Made by a program: the position numbers and the translations under genes
Shown here: one piece after another, positions 17,193-25,995 of the stretch
Numbering within the stretch: the first letter of the stretch is position 1
Layout of the letters: each line of letters starts with the position of its first letter
The notes under the pieces: generated by a model
Seen by the model: only the letters and a program-made list of their open reading frames with translations
Database searches by the model: none
What the model was told of the DNA's origin: nothing
Assembly (NCBI GenBank): GCA_964644025.1
Contig: CAZXVW010000031.1
Coordinates: 1-28,906, forward strand
DNA length: 28,906 nt
Reading direction: 5' to 3'
Origin: CAZXVW01 sp964644025
GTDB lineage: Bacteria > Acidobacteriota > Terriglobia > Bryobacterales > Bryobacteraceae

Positions 17193-17204
17193 GGACACCG
17201 TCAC

Positions 17205-17614
17205 TCCCAGGATAGCCGGGACGCGGAAGCGGCGGCAGCACGGCGCCAGACGTTTCCGAACAACTCGCGGCGGCGTCCGGGCTAAGGCGGCGTTGATCGG
17301 CCAGCGTGGCCAGCAGCCCCAGCCAGCCCGGCGGAATCAGTTCTATTTTCGCACTCCGAAGAGATCCGTGCGCGGAGCCATGTCTGCATGTCACTCAGAT
17401 GAGGCTACAGCCCAAAGGCCTCCAGCCCGCTCGGTTCCTCCAGCGGAAGTTCCCGGTGATCCGCTAATGCCATGTGCTGGAAGACCGGCTGCCGGGGTCG
17501 CCGCCGGTGACCCACCGCCACTCCGGACAGACCGGTCTCGCCAGATCCCCGCCGGCTGCCTCACGGCCATGCCGGTCCCGCTGATTCGGAAACGGGGGCG
17601 GCTTCCAGGATGGT
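17205..17614. other. Gene-free stretch between divergent CRTAC1 and rpmH units
   Basis: About 410 bp without a convincing coding frame on either strand; the long open frames here have GC-driven, low-complexity composition. I see no DnaA boxes (TTATNCACA) and no AT-rich unwinding region, so it does not look like oriC although rpmH often borders it. No RNA gene was recognised. It should hold the CRTAC1 promoter, which I could not place. Confidence 0.5.
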
Positions 17615-17644
17615 TTGACAGCCGTTTTGGCGGCCCTCTATACT
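17615..17644 (+). promoter_or_regulatory. Promoter of the rpmH-rnpA-yidD-yidC-jag-mnmE operon
   Basis: TTGACA (17615-17620, perfect -35) and TATACT (17639-17644, 5 of 6 for -10) are separated by 18 bp. The site is 83 bp upstream of the rpmH ATG and reads in its direction. This is the best sigma70-type promoter in the window, as expected for a ribosomal-protein gene. Confidence 0.8.
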
Positions 17645-17726
17645 GAAATTTCCGGGTATCCCCAGAGGGACGCGGAGGTGTGCCGTCTCCCAGCGGCGGC
17701 TGGCCCGGCGGGCGCAGAGAATCGAT

Positions 17727-17894
17727 ATGCCGAAACGCACATTTCAGCCGAACAACCGCAAGCGGGCAAAGACGCACGGGTTTCGCACGCGCATGAAGAG
17801 TAAGGCCGGCCGGGCGATACTGGCCCGGCGGCGGGCAAAGGGCCGTCATCGACTGACCGTGAGCGACGAGAGAGCCGTTCGTTACGCCAGATAA
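17727..17894 (+). CDS. rpmH: 50S ribosomal protein L34
   Basis: A 55-residue, very basic protein beginning MPKRTFQPNNRKRAKTHGFR and continuing with RMKSKAGRAILARRRAKGR, the near-invariant L34 signature. The usual length is 44-50 residues; here about 8 extra residues (VSDERAVRYAR) extend the C-terminus. L34 is a small protein of the large ribosomal subunit. It is the first gene of the conserved rpmH-rnpA-yidD-yidC cluster. The Shine-Dalgarno is weak (AGAGA about 6 nt upstream). Confidence 0.97.
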   Translation: MPKRTFQPNNRKRAKTHGFRTRMKSKAGRAILARRRAKGRHRLTVSDERAVRYAR

Positions 17895-17946
17895 ACCGAT
17901 CGAGGCCGACAGGCAGGGTTTTTCCTTCCCCAAGAGGTTCCGGATC

Positions 17947-18261
17947 TTGCGATCCAGCGAGTTTCGCAGGGTTTACCGAGAAGGCATGCCGGTGTCCGGC
18001 CGTTACTTTCGTGCGTTTTGCCTGCCCGGTTGTCAGCCGGCAGGTCCACGGGTGGGCTTTAGCGTGCCCCGCACGCTCGGCAAGGCGGTGATGCGGAACC
18101 GCATCAAGCGGCGGATGCGGGAAGCGGTGCGGCAGGAGCTCTCCAAGCTGGGGCCGGAATGGGAAGTGGTGTTCAATCCCCGGAAATCGGTTCTGGATGC
18201 ACCGTTTGAGGACCTCCGGCACGAGGTAGAGAGGGTGTTTCGGCGATGCAGGGTCTGCTGA
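17947..18261 (+). CDS. rnpA: Ribonuclease P protein component
   Basis: 104 residues from a TTG at 17947. The RNase P protein signature is clear: RVGFSVPRTLGKAVMRNRIKRRMREAVR, including the RNA-binding RNR motif. RnpA assists the RNase P RNA in maturing the 5' ends of tRNAs. The conserved N-terminal segment (here FPKRFRI) is encoded just upstream of the TTG, in frame, and the frame stays open back into rpmH, so the true start may be earlier. No ATG, GTG or TTG exists there, leaving only ATC codons. The gene follows rpmH by 52 bp and overlaps yidD by 16 nt. Confidence 0.93.
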   Translation: MRSSEFRRVYREGMPVSGRYFRAFCLPGCQPAGPRVGFSVPRTLGKAVMRNRIKRRMREAVRQELSKLGPEWEVVFNPRKSVLDAPFEDLRHEVERVFRRCRVC

Positions 18262-18455
18262 TCCGGCTGCTCGGCGGTTACAAGAGGTGGATCTCACCGT
18301 TTCTACCTTCCGCGTGCCGGTTCCATCCGACGTGCTCGGAATACGCGCGGGAAGCCGTCGGCAAGTACGGAGCGGCCCGTGGTTGCTGGCTGGCGCTCAA
18401 GCGGCTGCTGCGATGCCATCCGCTGCACCCGGGGGGATTCGACCCGGTGCCCTGA
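18246..18455 (+). CDS. yidD: Membrane protein insertion efficiency factor YidD
   Basis: 69 residues of the YidD (DUF37) family, with the signature KRWISPFLPSACRFHPTCSEYA, conserved cysteines, and the C-terminal CHPLHPGGFDPVP. YidD is a small inner-membrane-associated protein that helps YidC insert proteins. The N-terminus is amphipathic (LLIRLLGGYKRWISPFL). The start overlaps the end of rnpA by 16 nt, the classic arrangement. Confidence 0.96.
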   Translation: MQGLLIRLLGGYKRWISPFLPSACRFHPTCSEYAREAVGKYGAARGCWLALKRLLRCHPLHPGGFDPVP

Positions 18456-18499
18456 GCGGCGCCGGCGGGCATGTGAAGATGGAAATGCAGGGACCATAG

Positions 18500-20239
18500 A
18501 TGTCTGATCCGCCAAAAGAAACAAACGGGGGCGACGGTGGCCAGCTTTCGATGGAGAAGCGCCTGCTGCTGGCGTTTCTGCTGATGGGCGCGGTTCTTTT
18601 TCTTACCCCGTATTTTTACCAGCCCCAGCCGCCGGCCGAACAAGCCAGGCCGGAGACGCAGACCGGGGAGGTTGCGCCGGTGGTGGAAACCAGCAAGCCG
18701 CCACCGCCGGTAGAGACGGCCGCGGGGGAAAGCCCGGAGCGGAAGATGCCTCCCCCCATCGCCGCTACGGCCGAGGAGACCTACACGATCGAAACGGATG
18801 TTTACAAGATCGTGTTTTCCAATCGCGGCGCAGTCGTCAAGAGCTGGATCCTGAAGAACTACGTTGACGGGAAGGGGAACCCGCTCGAACTGGTCCATCA
18901 AGCCGCGCTGGACAAAGCAGGTTACCCGTTCTCGATCGAGTTTTCCGAGGGCGCCGGTGCGCCGGAAGTGAACACGGGGTTGTACCAGGCCAGGAAGACC
19001 GACGAGCCTCCGGCGATCGACTTTGAACTTTCCGACGGTCACATCTACGTCCGCAAATCCTTCCGTTTCGAGCCGGGGCGGTACGTGCTGGAGTTTTCCT
19101 CCGAGGTGCTCCAAGACGGCAAGCCGGTTCCTCACTTGCTGGCCTGGCGCGGCGGCTTCGGGGATGTGACGGTTTTCAAGGCAGCCTCGACGCAGCACAG
19201 CCTGTTCTACGACCTGACGAACGGCAAGCTGGTTGTCAACGACGCCGGCGATGCTGATGACGGTCCGCTGACGAATCGCGGCAATTACTCGTTCGCTGGG
19301 ATTGAAGACAGCTACTTCGCCGCCGTGGCGTTGCCGGCGGAGGGCTCCACCTTCGAGGTCCGAACCTTCCGGGACATGGTGAAGGGGGAACTTGATGAGC
19401 AGGAAGAGCCGTACGTAGGGACGGCGATCGGGGGAGCCGGCCAGAACAGCTTCCCGCTGTTCGTGGGACCGAAGGATCTGGACCTGCTGAAGGAGATCGA
19501 CCCCAAGCTGCAGGAAATCGTGGATTTCGGGTGGTTCTCGTTGCTCGCCAAGCCGCTGTTTCTGGCGCTGAAGTGGCTGAACAACCGGATGGTTCACAAC
19601 TACGGCTGGTCCATCGTGGTGCTTACCATCGCCATCAACATTCTGCTGTTCCCGCTGAAGATCAGCAGCCTGAAGAGCATGAAGAAGATGCAGGCGCTGC
19701 AGCCGCAGGTGAAAGCGCTCAATGAGAAGTACAAGGGCATCGGCCTCCGGGACCCGCGCAAGAGCAAGCAGAACGAAGAGTTAATGGCGCTGTACAAGAA
19801 GCACGGCGTGAATCCCATGGGCGGCTGCATGCCGATGGTGCTGCAGATTCCATTTTTCTTCGCTTTTTATAAAGTCCTGCGGGTGGCGATCGAATTGCGC
19901 GGAGCCGAATGGCTGTGGGTGACGGATCTTTCCCAACCCGAGCACCTGGCCATCCGGATTCTTCCGATCGCCATGGTCATTTCGCAGTTCGCCGCTCAGA
20001 AGATGACGCCCACGACAACGCCCCATGCCAGCCAGCAGCGGGTGATGTACATGATGCCGCTGTTCATGGGGTTCATCTTCTACGGGGTTTCAAGCGGCCT
20101 GGTGCTATACTGGTTGACCAGCAACCTGGTTGGCGTTGCCCAGCAACTGATCATCAACAAGATTGGAGACAGCTCGGGCATCCCGGCTGAGCCGGAGCCG
20201 AAGGCAAAGCCAAAAAAGAGACGACCCAGGAAGAGGTAG
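18500..20239 (+). CDS. yidC: Membrane protein insertase YidC
   Basis: A 579-residue protein of the Gram-negative YidC type. An N-terminal membrane anchor (about residues 14-32, LLLAFLLMGAVLFLTPYFY) is followed by a Pro-rich linker and a large periplasmic beta domain (about 90-330). The conserved insertase core runs from about 370 to 560 (WSIVVLTIAINILLFPLKISSLKSMKKMQ, VNPMGGCMPMVLQIPFFFAFYKVL, MMPLFMGFIFYGVSSGLVLYWLTSNLVGVAQQ). The tail is Lys/Arg-rich and could contact the ribosome. AGGGA lies about 8 nt before the ATG. It inserts membrane proteins with or without SecYEG. Its stop codon abuts the GTG of the next gene. Confidence 0.97.
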   Translation: MSDPPKETNGGDGGQLSMEKRLLLAFLLMGAVLFLTPYFYQPQPPAEQARPETQTGEVAPVVETSKPPPPVETAAGESPERKMPPPIAATAEETYTIETDVYKIVFSNRGAVVKSWILKNYVDGKGNPLELVHQAALDKAGYPFSIEFSEGAGAPEVNTGLYQARKTDEPPAIDFELSDGHIYVRKSFRFEPGRYVLEFSSEVLQDGKPVPHLLAWRGGFGDVTVFKAASTQHSLFYDLTNGKLVVNDAGDADDGPLTNRGNYSFAGIEDSYFAAVALPAEGSTFEVRTFRDMVKGELDEQEEPYVGTAIGGAGQNSFPLFVGPKDLDLLKEIDPKLQEIVDFGWFSLLAKPLFLALKWLNNRMVHNYGWSIVVLTIAINILLFPLKISSLKSMKKMQALQPQVKALNEKYKGIGLRDPRKSKQNEELMALYKKHGVNPMGGCMPMVLQIPFFFAFYKVLRVAIELRGAEWLWVTDLSQPEHLAIRILPIAMVISQFAAQKMTPTTTPHASQQRVMYMMPLFMGFIFYGVSSGLVLYWLTSNLVGVAQQLIINKIGDSSGIPAEPEPKAKPKKRRPRKR

Positions 20240-20803
20240 GTGGCGGAAAACAAGTACACGGTTGCTTCGATCGGTCCGCGAATCGAGGAATTTCTAAAAC
20301 CGCTGTTGCACCGGGCCCGGCTGCGCCTGACGCCGCACGTGCGCGAACCGGAGTCTCGCGCCAGCGATTTCGAGAACCCGGACGTGGTAGTGGAGTTTAC
20401 CGGCCCGGACGTGGACCTGCTGCTGGCGAACCGGGCGGAGCTGCTGCTGGCGCTCGAACACCTGACGATGGAAATGCTGGGGATGCCGCCGAAAGATCAC
20501 TCGCTGCTGGTCTTCGACGCAAACGATTACCGGATGTTGCGCATCGAGGAGTTGCGCCTGAGCGCGCTGACCGCCGCCGAGAAGGTCAAGAGATCCAACA
20601 AGCCTTTTCGTTTCAATCCAATGACCAGCCGGGAACGCCGTATCCTGCACCTGGCGCTGCGCGACGAGCCGGCGGTGCGCAGCGAGAGCGCCGGCTTCGG
20701 GCCGAACCGCGGCGTGGTCATCTATCCGGCCGACATGCCCTCCTTGCCCGAGCCTCCTTCCCCGTATCCGCCCGCCGGTGCGCGGCGCCGGGGCCGCCGA
20801 TAG
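20240..20803 (+). CDS. jag: Jag/KhpB-like RNA-binding protein (KH-like and R3H domains)
   Basis: A 187-residue protein. The middle region (VVVEFTGPDVDLLLANRAELLLALEHLTMEMLG) is a KH-like domain, and residues of about 130-165 (MTSRERRILHLALRD...SESAGFGPNRGVVIYP) are an R3H domain. A Pro/Arg-rich tail follows. Members bind RNA and affect cell division or wall synthesis in Firmicutes; the role here is not known. The GTG start directly follows the yidC stop without a gap, implying translational coupling. This gene normally follows yidC, which supports the call. Confidence 0.92.
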   Translation: MAENKYTVASIGPRIEEFLKPLLHRARLRLTPHVREPESRASDFENPDVVVEFTGPDVDLLLANRAELLLALEHLTMEMLGMPPKDHSLLVFDANDYRMLRIEELRLSALTAAEKVKRSNKPFRFNPMTSRERRILHLALRDEPAVRSESAGFGPNRGVVIYPADMPSLPEPPSPYPPAGARRRGRR

Positions 20804-20806
20804 GTC

Positions 20807-22159
20807 TTGCAGACCCAGGACACGATTGTCGCCCTTTCCACTCCTCCGGGTCGCGGAGGACTGGGAATCGTGCGGTTGTCCGGTCCGGAGGCGCGCGCGG
20901 TGGCGGAGCGCGTGCTGCGGCTTCCGGCCTCGCATCGGTGGCGAAGCTGGCATTCCGGCCTGGCCGAGCTGGTCGACGAAGAGGGGCGCCCCGTCGATGA
21001 GGTGGTAGTGACGTGGTTTCAAGGGCCGCGCTCCTACACCGGCGAGGATGTCGTCGAGATCTGCTGCCACGGTTCCCCGGTGGTGCTCCGGCACTGCGTG
21101 AAGAGGGCGGCCGGCAACGGTGCGCGCCTGGCCGAACCCGGCGAGTTCACCTTGCGCGCCTTCCTGAACGGCCGGATCGACTTGCCGCAGGCGGAAGCGA
21201 TCCGCGACCTGATCGAAGCCACGACACTTTACCAGGCCCGCGTGGCCGCCCAGCAGGCGGGCGGATCGCTCAGCCGCCGGATCGCGCCGCTGAAGAATCA
21301 ACTCCTGGAGTTGATCTCCTTGCTCGAAGCCGGGATTGACTTCGCTGAAGACGATGTCAGCGTCGCCGGTGACGAGGAAATCTTGCGGCGGCTCGAACCG
21401 ATCGAGTCCGGCCTCGAGCGCCTGGCGGAGAGCTTCACTTACGGCAAGCTGGTGCACGACGGACTGGCGCTGGCCATCGTCGGCCGGCCCAACGTGGGCA
21501 AGAGCAGCCTGTTCAACCGCCTGCTGGAGCGGGACCGGGCCATCGTCACCGAGATTGCCGGCACCACCCGGGACGTGGTTTCCGAGGTCGCCTCGCTGGA
21601 AGGTATCCCGGTCAAGTTCTTCGATACCGCCGGCATCCACGAGGGGCAGGGACTGGTGGAATCGCTGGGCATCGAGCGCAGCTACCAGGCGATGGCGGAT
21701 GCCGATCTCACCCTGGTGGTGATTGACCTCTCCGTGCCGGTGGAAGCCTGGGATCATGCCCTGGTGGAGCACGCCCGGGGCCAGGGCCGTTTCCTGCTGG
21801 TCGGCAACAAGGCGGATCTGCCGCGACGGGCCGAATTCGAGGGGGAACTGATCGAGGTGTCTGCCCTGACCGGCGAGGGCATCGGCGAGTTGCGGCGCCG
21901 GGCCATCGAGGCGATTGCGCCGCAGGGCCGGATGGAGCAGGAAGGGGGATTCATCACCAGCATCCGTCACGAGGAATGCTTGCGGGAGAGCCTGGAGGCG
22001 GTTGGGCGCGCCCGGGCGGCCGTCGGCGCCGGCATTCCACACGAGATGTTGCTGCTGGATCTCTACGGCGCCCTGCAGGCGGTGGACGCCATCACCGGCG
22101 CGACCACGGCGGATGAGATTCTCAACCGGATCTTCTCCACCTTTTGCGTGGGCAAGTGA
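20807..22159 (+). CDS. mnmE: tRNA uridine-5-carboxymethylaminomethyl modification GTPase MnmE
   Basis: A 450-residue protein of normal length. The N-terminal tetrahydrofolate-binding domain has TIVALSTPPGRGGLGIVRLSG and the GEFTLRAFLNGRIDLPQAEA block. The embedded GTPase domain carries G1 GRPNVGKSS (226-234), G2 AGTTRD, G3 DTAG and G4 NKAD. The C-terminus is FCVGK with the catalytic Cys447. With MnmG it modifies the wobble uridine of several tRNAs. The start is a TTG 3 nt after the jag stop and has only a weak ribosome-binding site. MnmG, often nearby, is not in the window. Confidence 0.97.
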   Translation: MQTQDTIVALSTPPGRGGLGIVRLSGPEARAVAERVLRLPASHRWRSWHSGLAELVDEEGRPVDEVVVTWFQGPRSYTGEDVVEICCHGSPVVLRHCVKRAAGNGARLAEPGEFTLRAFLNGRIDLPQAEAIRDLIEATTLYQARVAAQQAGGSLSRRIAPLKNQLLELISLLEAGIDFAEDDVSVAGDEEILRRLEPIESGLERLAESFTYGKLVHDGLALAIVGRPNVGKSSLFNRLLERDRAIVTEIAGTTRDVVSEVASLEGIPVKFFDTAGIHEGQGLVESLGIERSYQAMADADLTLVVIDLSVPVEAWDHALVEHARGQGRFLLVGNKADLPRRAEFEGELIEVSALTGEGIGELRRRAIEAIAPQGRMEQEGGFITSIRHEECLRESLEAVGRARAAVGAGIPHEMLLLDLYGALQAVDAITGATTADEILNRIFSTFCVGK

Positions 22160-22261
22160 CAGGGATGTTCTGCTGCCAGTCCCGGAGGTTGCCGGGGGCT
22201 TCGATGAACCAGGCCGGGCGGGTCCCGCAACCCTGGCGCGGCCGCTACAATACGAGTAGCG

Positions 22262-23128
22262 ATGAAGATACTGCCGCTGCTCCTGGCTTGCTGGCTGCCG
22301 CTTTGCGCCCAGGATTTTTCCAGCTACAAAGTGCAGCGAGTGGCCACCGGGTTTGTATTTACAGAGGGGCCGGCGTGGTCGCGCGACGGCTACCTGCTGT
22401 TCAGCGACGTGCCGAGCAACAAGATCTGGCGCTGGACGCCCGGGACCAAGCCCGAGGTGTTTCGCGCTGATTCGCAGGGGGCCAATGGGAACGCCTTTGA
22501 CGCCAAGGGCCGTCTTTACACTTGCGAGACTCGCGCGCGCCGCCTGACCCGCACGGACCGGAAAGGGAAAGTCACCGCCATCATCGGCCGCTGGAACGGG
22601 CTCCGGCTCAACGCTCCCAACGACGTGGTGGTGCGCCGGGACGGACACATCTATTTCACCGACCCGGCCTTCGGCTCGCAGGCGGACGCCCGCGAGCTGG
22701 ATTTCTATGGCGTCTACCACGTGACCCCGAAAGGCGAGGCGGAAGTGATCGCAAAGCCCCAGGGACGGCCGAACGGCGTCGCGCTGGCGCCTGGGGGCAA
22801 GATCCTCTACGTGGCCAACTCGGATGAACGGAATCTCCGGGCCTACGATCTTGACCGGCGCGGAAGGGCTTCCAACGAGCGCGTGCTGGTGTCCGGCATC
22901 GACGGCCCGCCGGACGGCATGGCCGTGGATGAGCACGGCAACATCTACGTGGCGGCCAATCAGCTCCCGGTCTATTCGCCGCGGGGGGAGCTGCTGCACA
23001 CGATCAAACTGCCTGAGAAGCCCTCGAATTGCGCCTTCGGCGGCGCGGACTTGGGAACGCTGTTCATCACCGCCCGCACGTCGGTCTACGCCGTGCGGCT
23101 GAACGTGAAAGGAGCGCTCGAGTATTAG
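22262..23128 (+). CDS. Exported SMP-30/gluconolactonase-family protein
   Basis: A 288-residue protein with a short signal peptide (MKILPLLLACWLPLCAQ). It has the six-bladed propeller repeats of the SMP-30/gluconolactonase/LRE family. The expected metal-binding residues are visible: Glu in FTEGPAW, Asn in LNAPNDVVV, Asn in RPNGVAL and Asp in DGPPDGMAVD. Such enzymes hydrolyse sugar lactones with a divalent metal; the exact substrate is unknown and export suggests work on periplasmic sugars. It follows mnmE after 102 bp and is probably transcribed separately. Confidence 0.9.
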   Translation: MKILPLLLACWLPLCAQDFSSYKVQRVATGFVFTEGPAWSRDGYLLFSDVPSNKIWRWTPGTKPEVFRADSQGANGNAFDAKGRLYTCETRARRLTRTDRKGKVTAIIGRWNGLRLNAPNDVVVRRDGHIYFTDPAFGSQADARELDFYGVYHVTPKGEAEVIAKPQGRPNGVALAPGGKILYVANSDERNLRAYDLDRRGRASNERVLVSGIDGPPDGMAVDEHGNIYVAANQLPVYSPRGELLHTIKLPEKPSNCAFGGADLGTLFITARTSVYAVRLNVKGALEY

Positions 23129-23168
23129 CCGGAATTCTCGCCGCTATCCGAATCGGCCGATTGTCGGG

Positions 23169-23570
23169 GTGGGCGCCGTCATCCTCCGGCGCGACCGGGT
23201 TGTGCTGATCGAGCGCGGGCGGCAACCGCAACAGGGGCGGTGGTCGTTGCCCGGCGGCCTGGTGGAAGTGGGAGAGCGGCTCCAGCAGGCCGTGCGCCGT
23301 GAAGTCCTGGAAGAGACGGGCCTGACGGTCCAGCCGGTGGGGTTGGTCGAAGTGTTCGAGCGGATCGTCCCCGAGGCCGGCGAGCGTCCCGAATACCATT
23401 ACGTGCTGATTGACTACCTGTGCAAGGTAACCGGCGGGGAACTGCGCGCCGGCGACGATGCGCGCCGCGCCGCCTGGGTCCGGCGGAAGGACCTTCCGGG
23501 CCGGGATCTTACCAGCGGCACGCTGGCGGTTATCGAGAAAGCTTTCCGGCTGCGGTCGGAGGGGAAATGA
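23169..23570 (+). CDS. NUDIX hydrolase
   Basis: 133 residues from a GTG at 23169. The Nudix box is complete: GGLVEVGERLQQAVRREVLEETG fits GX5EX7REUXEEXGU. These enzymes hydrolyse nucleoside diphosphates linked to other groups; the short N-terminus and the ILRRDRVVLIERGRQP...WSLPGG opening resemble ADP-ribose/ADP-sugar or 8-oxo-dGTP type members. The frame is open upstream back to 23109, and the family-typical segment YPNRPIVGVGAV lies partly before the GTG, but no ATG, GTG or TTG exists there, so the start is uncertain. The stop overlaps the mutS2 start by 3 nt (ATGA). Confidence 0.88.
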   Translation: MGAVILRRDRVVLIERGRQPQQGRWSLPGGLVEVGERLQQAVRREVLEETGLTVQPVGLVEVFERIVPEAGERPEYHYVLIDYLCKVTGGELRAGDDARRAAWVRRKDLPGRDLTSGTLAVIEKAFRLRSEGK

Positions 23571-25975
23571 AAATCACCAGCGCGGAAATTCTCGAGTTCG
23601 GCGAGTTCAAGCGGCTGCTGGGGCGGTTCCTGTCGACGCCGCTGGGGCTGGCGGAGCTGGAAAAAGCGGCGCCGCTGGCGGACCGGGCCGCGCTGGAACA
23701 GATTCTGGCCGAGACCGCCGAGGCGATCGACCACGAACGGGCGCTCGAAAAGCCGCAGCCGGCGGCCCGGGGTTCGGCCATTCGCGTCCGGTTCGCCGCC
23801 GTATCGGATTGCAGGGAAGCGCTGGCGAGACTCCGCATCGAGGGCGCCGTGCTGGAGGGAGCGGAGATCCTGGCGGTGAGCGGCCTGCTGGAGAGCGCCT
23901 CCGCGGTGCGGACGGCGGTCGCTTTTTCCAGTGCGCGTTACCCCCGGCTGGCGGAGCGGGCCTCGCAAATCGCTGATTTCCGGCCGCTGCTGAAGCGGCT
24001 GGCGGGCAAGATTCTTCCGGACGGATCGCTGGCCGACGACGCCAGCGTGGCGCTCAACCGCTTGCGCCGGGACATCGAGCGGCAGCAGCGGCGGATCCAG
24101 GAGTCGCTCGAACGGTTCCTGCGGCGTCATCACGACGAAGGGATTCTCCAGGAGGAGTTTGTCACCATCCGGAATGACCGGTTCGTGATCCCGGTGGTGT
24201 CGGGCCAGCAGCGCCGGGTCGAGGGGGTCATTCACGGCGCCAGCGGCACCGGCCGGACGCTGTTCGTCGAGCCGCTGGACACCATCGAGCTGAACAACGA
24301 GCTGGTTCGCCTCAAGGAGGAGGAGACCGGGGAGGTTCTGCGGATTCTCCGCGAGATGACCGGGTGGTTGCGGGAGGCGGCCGACGAGATCGCCACGGCC
24401 GTCCGGGTGCTGGGAGAACTGGAGTTTCTTTTCGCGAAGGCGCGCTTCGCGGTGGCCTTCGGCGGTGTCATTCCCCGGTTCAGCCCGCCAGGGGCCCGCC
24501 GCCTGCTGCTCCGCGACGCCCGGCACCCGTTGCTCGAAGACGTGCTGCGCCGGGAGCAACGGACGGTCGTTCCGCTCACGCTCGAGCTGAACGATCACGC
24601 TTGCACGCTGCTGATCAGCGGCCCGAACACCGGGGGCAAGACGGTTGCTTTGAAGACGGTGGGACTGCTGGCCCTGATGGCCCAGTCCGGGTTTCCGGTG
24701 CCGTGCGCCGAAGCGGAGTTTCCCGTCTTCGAAGAGGTGCTGGCGGACATCGGCGATAACCAGTCGATTCAGGAAAGCCTGAGCACGTTTTCAGCCCATA
24801 TCGCCCGCATCCGCGAGATGGTGGAGAGCGTGGGGCCGGGATCTCTGGTGCTGCTCGATGAACTCGGCCGGGCGACCGATCCCGAGGAGGGCGGGGCGCT
24901 CGGGGTGGCGGTTCTGGAGGAATTTCGTTCGGCGGGCGCTTTCACGCTTGCTTCCACTCACCTGCTGGCGCTCAAGACTTACGGGGCCAACACCGAGGGA
25001 GTGCTCAACGGCTCCATGGGGTTCGACGAAGAAACACTGGAGCCGACCTACCGGCTGCGGATCGGCGTTCCCGGCAAGTCCGCCGGCCTGGAGATTGCGG
25101 GCCGCCTCGGGTTGCCGGCGGCCCTCATTGATCGCGCCCGGGCGCGGATGAGCAGTAGCGAACGGGACCTTTCGCTGTTCCTCAACGAGTTGCACCGCCG
25201 GCTGGAAAACGCCGCCGGAATCGAAGCGGAACTGGAGAGGCGCCGCGAAGAGCTGGACCGGCGGCGGGAGAACCTCGCCAAGGACTGGAAGAGGCGGGAG
25301 ACCGCGCGGCTGGCCGGGATCGAGCGGCGCGCGCAAGCCGTTATCGCGGAGTTCGAGAGCCGGGCCGGCGAGATCATCCAGGAGATGGAACGGGAAGCCG
25401 CCGAGCGCAAGGCCGCGGCCCGCGTCAAACGCAAGGCGGCCCGCGCCAAGCGGGAATTCCGGGAGCGGTTGGACAGCGCCATGCCGGACGCGGGGGAAGC
25501 TGCGGCGGGGAAGGGAAAACTGGCCGAGGGCGCGACCGTCCGGCTCCGCGGCGTGCGCCAGCCCGGGCGCGTGCGCCGGTTCCTCAATGACGAGCTGATT
25601 GAAGTGGAGACCGGATACCTGAAGTTGCAGGTCCCGGTGGATGACGTGCTCGAGGTGCTGCCGCCGGCTGAGGCGGACTCTCACCTTCCCCGCCACGTCA
25701 GCCTCAAGGCTGGTCCGCGGGCCTATCTTACGACGCGGGAGATCAACGTCATCGGCCGCCACGCCGAAGAAGCCTGCGCGGAGGTGGACAAGTTTCTGGA
25801 CAACGCCGTATTGGCGTCGGTGGACCGGGTGCGCATCATTCACGGCCACGGCATGGGCATCCTTCGCAAGGCGATCGCCGAGCTACTGGAAAACCACCCT
25901 CACGTCGAGAAGTTCTACCCGGCCTCTCCGGCGGAAGGCGGCACCGGAGCCACGATCGTCGAGATGAAAGAATAA
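23567..25975 (+). CDS. mutS2: Endonuclease MutS2
   Basis: An 802-residue MutS2 protein starting at ATG 23567 with a strong GGAGGGG about 3-4 nt upstream; the start is inside the NUDIX stop. The core has the MutS domain III/ATPase layout, Walker A GPNTGGKT (352-359), the NQSIQESLSTFSAHI block and Walker B LVLLDELGRATDP. A long Arg/Glu-rich coiled coil (about 520-640) precedes a linker and a C-terminal Smr domain containing IIHGHGMGILRKAI (around 757). The last residues are typical Smr (GGTGATIVEM). MutS2 acts on branched DNA to suppress recombination, and in some bacteria on collided ribosomes. Confidence 0.96.
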   Translation: MKITSAEILEFGEFKRLLGRFLSTPLGLAELEKAAPLADRAALEQILAETAEAIDHERALEKPQPAARGSAIRVRFAAVSDCREALARLRIEGAVLEGAEILAVSGLLESASAVRTAVAFSSARYPRLAERASQIADFRPLLKRLAGKILPDGSLADDASVALNRLRRDIERQQRRIQESLERFLRRHHDEGILQEEFVTIRNDRFVIPVVSGQQRRVEGVIHGASGTGRTLFVEPLDTIELNNELVRLKEEETGEVLRILREMTGWLREAADEIATAVRVLGELEFLFAKARFAVAFGGVIPRFSPPGARRLLLRDARHPLLEDVLRREQRTVVPLTLELNDHACTLLISGPNTGGKTVALKTVGLLALMAQSGFPVPCAEAEFPVFEEVLADIGDNQSIQESLSTFSAHIARIREMVESVGPGSLVLLDELGRATDPEEGGALGVAVLEEFRSAGAFTLASTHLLALKTYGANTEGVLNGSMGFDEETLEPTYRLRIGVPGKSAGLEIAGRLGLPAALIDRARARMSSSERDLSLFLNELHRRLENAAGIEAELERRREELDRRRENLAKDWKRRETARLAGIERRAQAVIAEFESRAGEIIQEMEREAAERKAAARVKRKAARAKREFRERLDSAMPDAGEAAAGKGKLAEGATVRLRGVRQPGRVRRFLNDELIEVETGYLKLQVPVDDVLEVLPPAEADSHLPRHVSLKAGPRAYLTTREINVIGRHAEEACAEVDKFLDNAVLASVDRVRIIHGHGMGILRKAIAELLENHPHVEKFYPASPAEGGTGATIVEMKE

Positions 25976-25995
25976 AAGCAGAACCTCCCGAGGGA

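Noticed and set aside
17205..17614. oriC next to rpmH
   Set aside because: No DnaA-box clusters, no AT-rich unwinding element and no dnaA gene.
20294..22999. 901-codon minus-strand open frame
   Set aside because: It mirrors jag, mnmE and the SMP-30 gene, all with complete family motifs; the product is His/Arg/Gln-rich and without domains.
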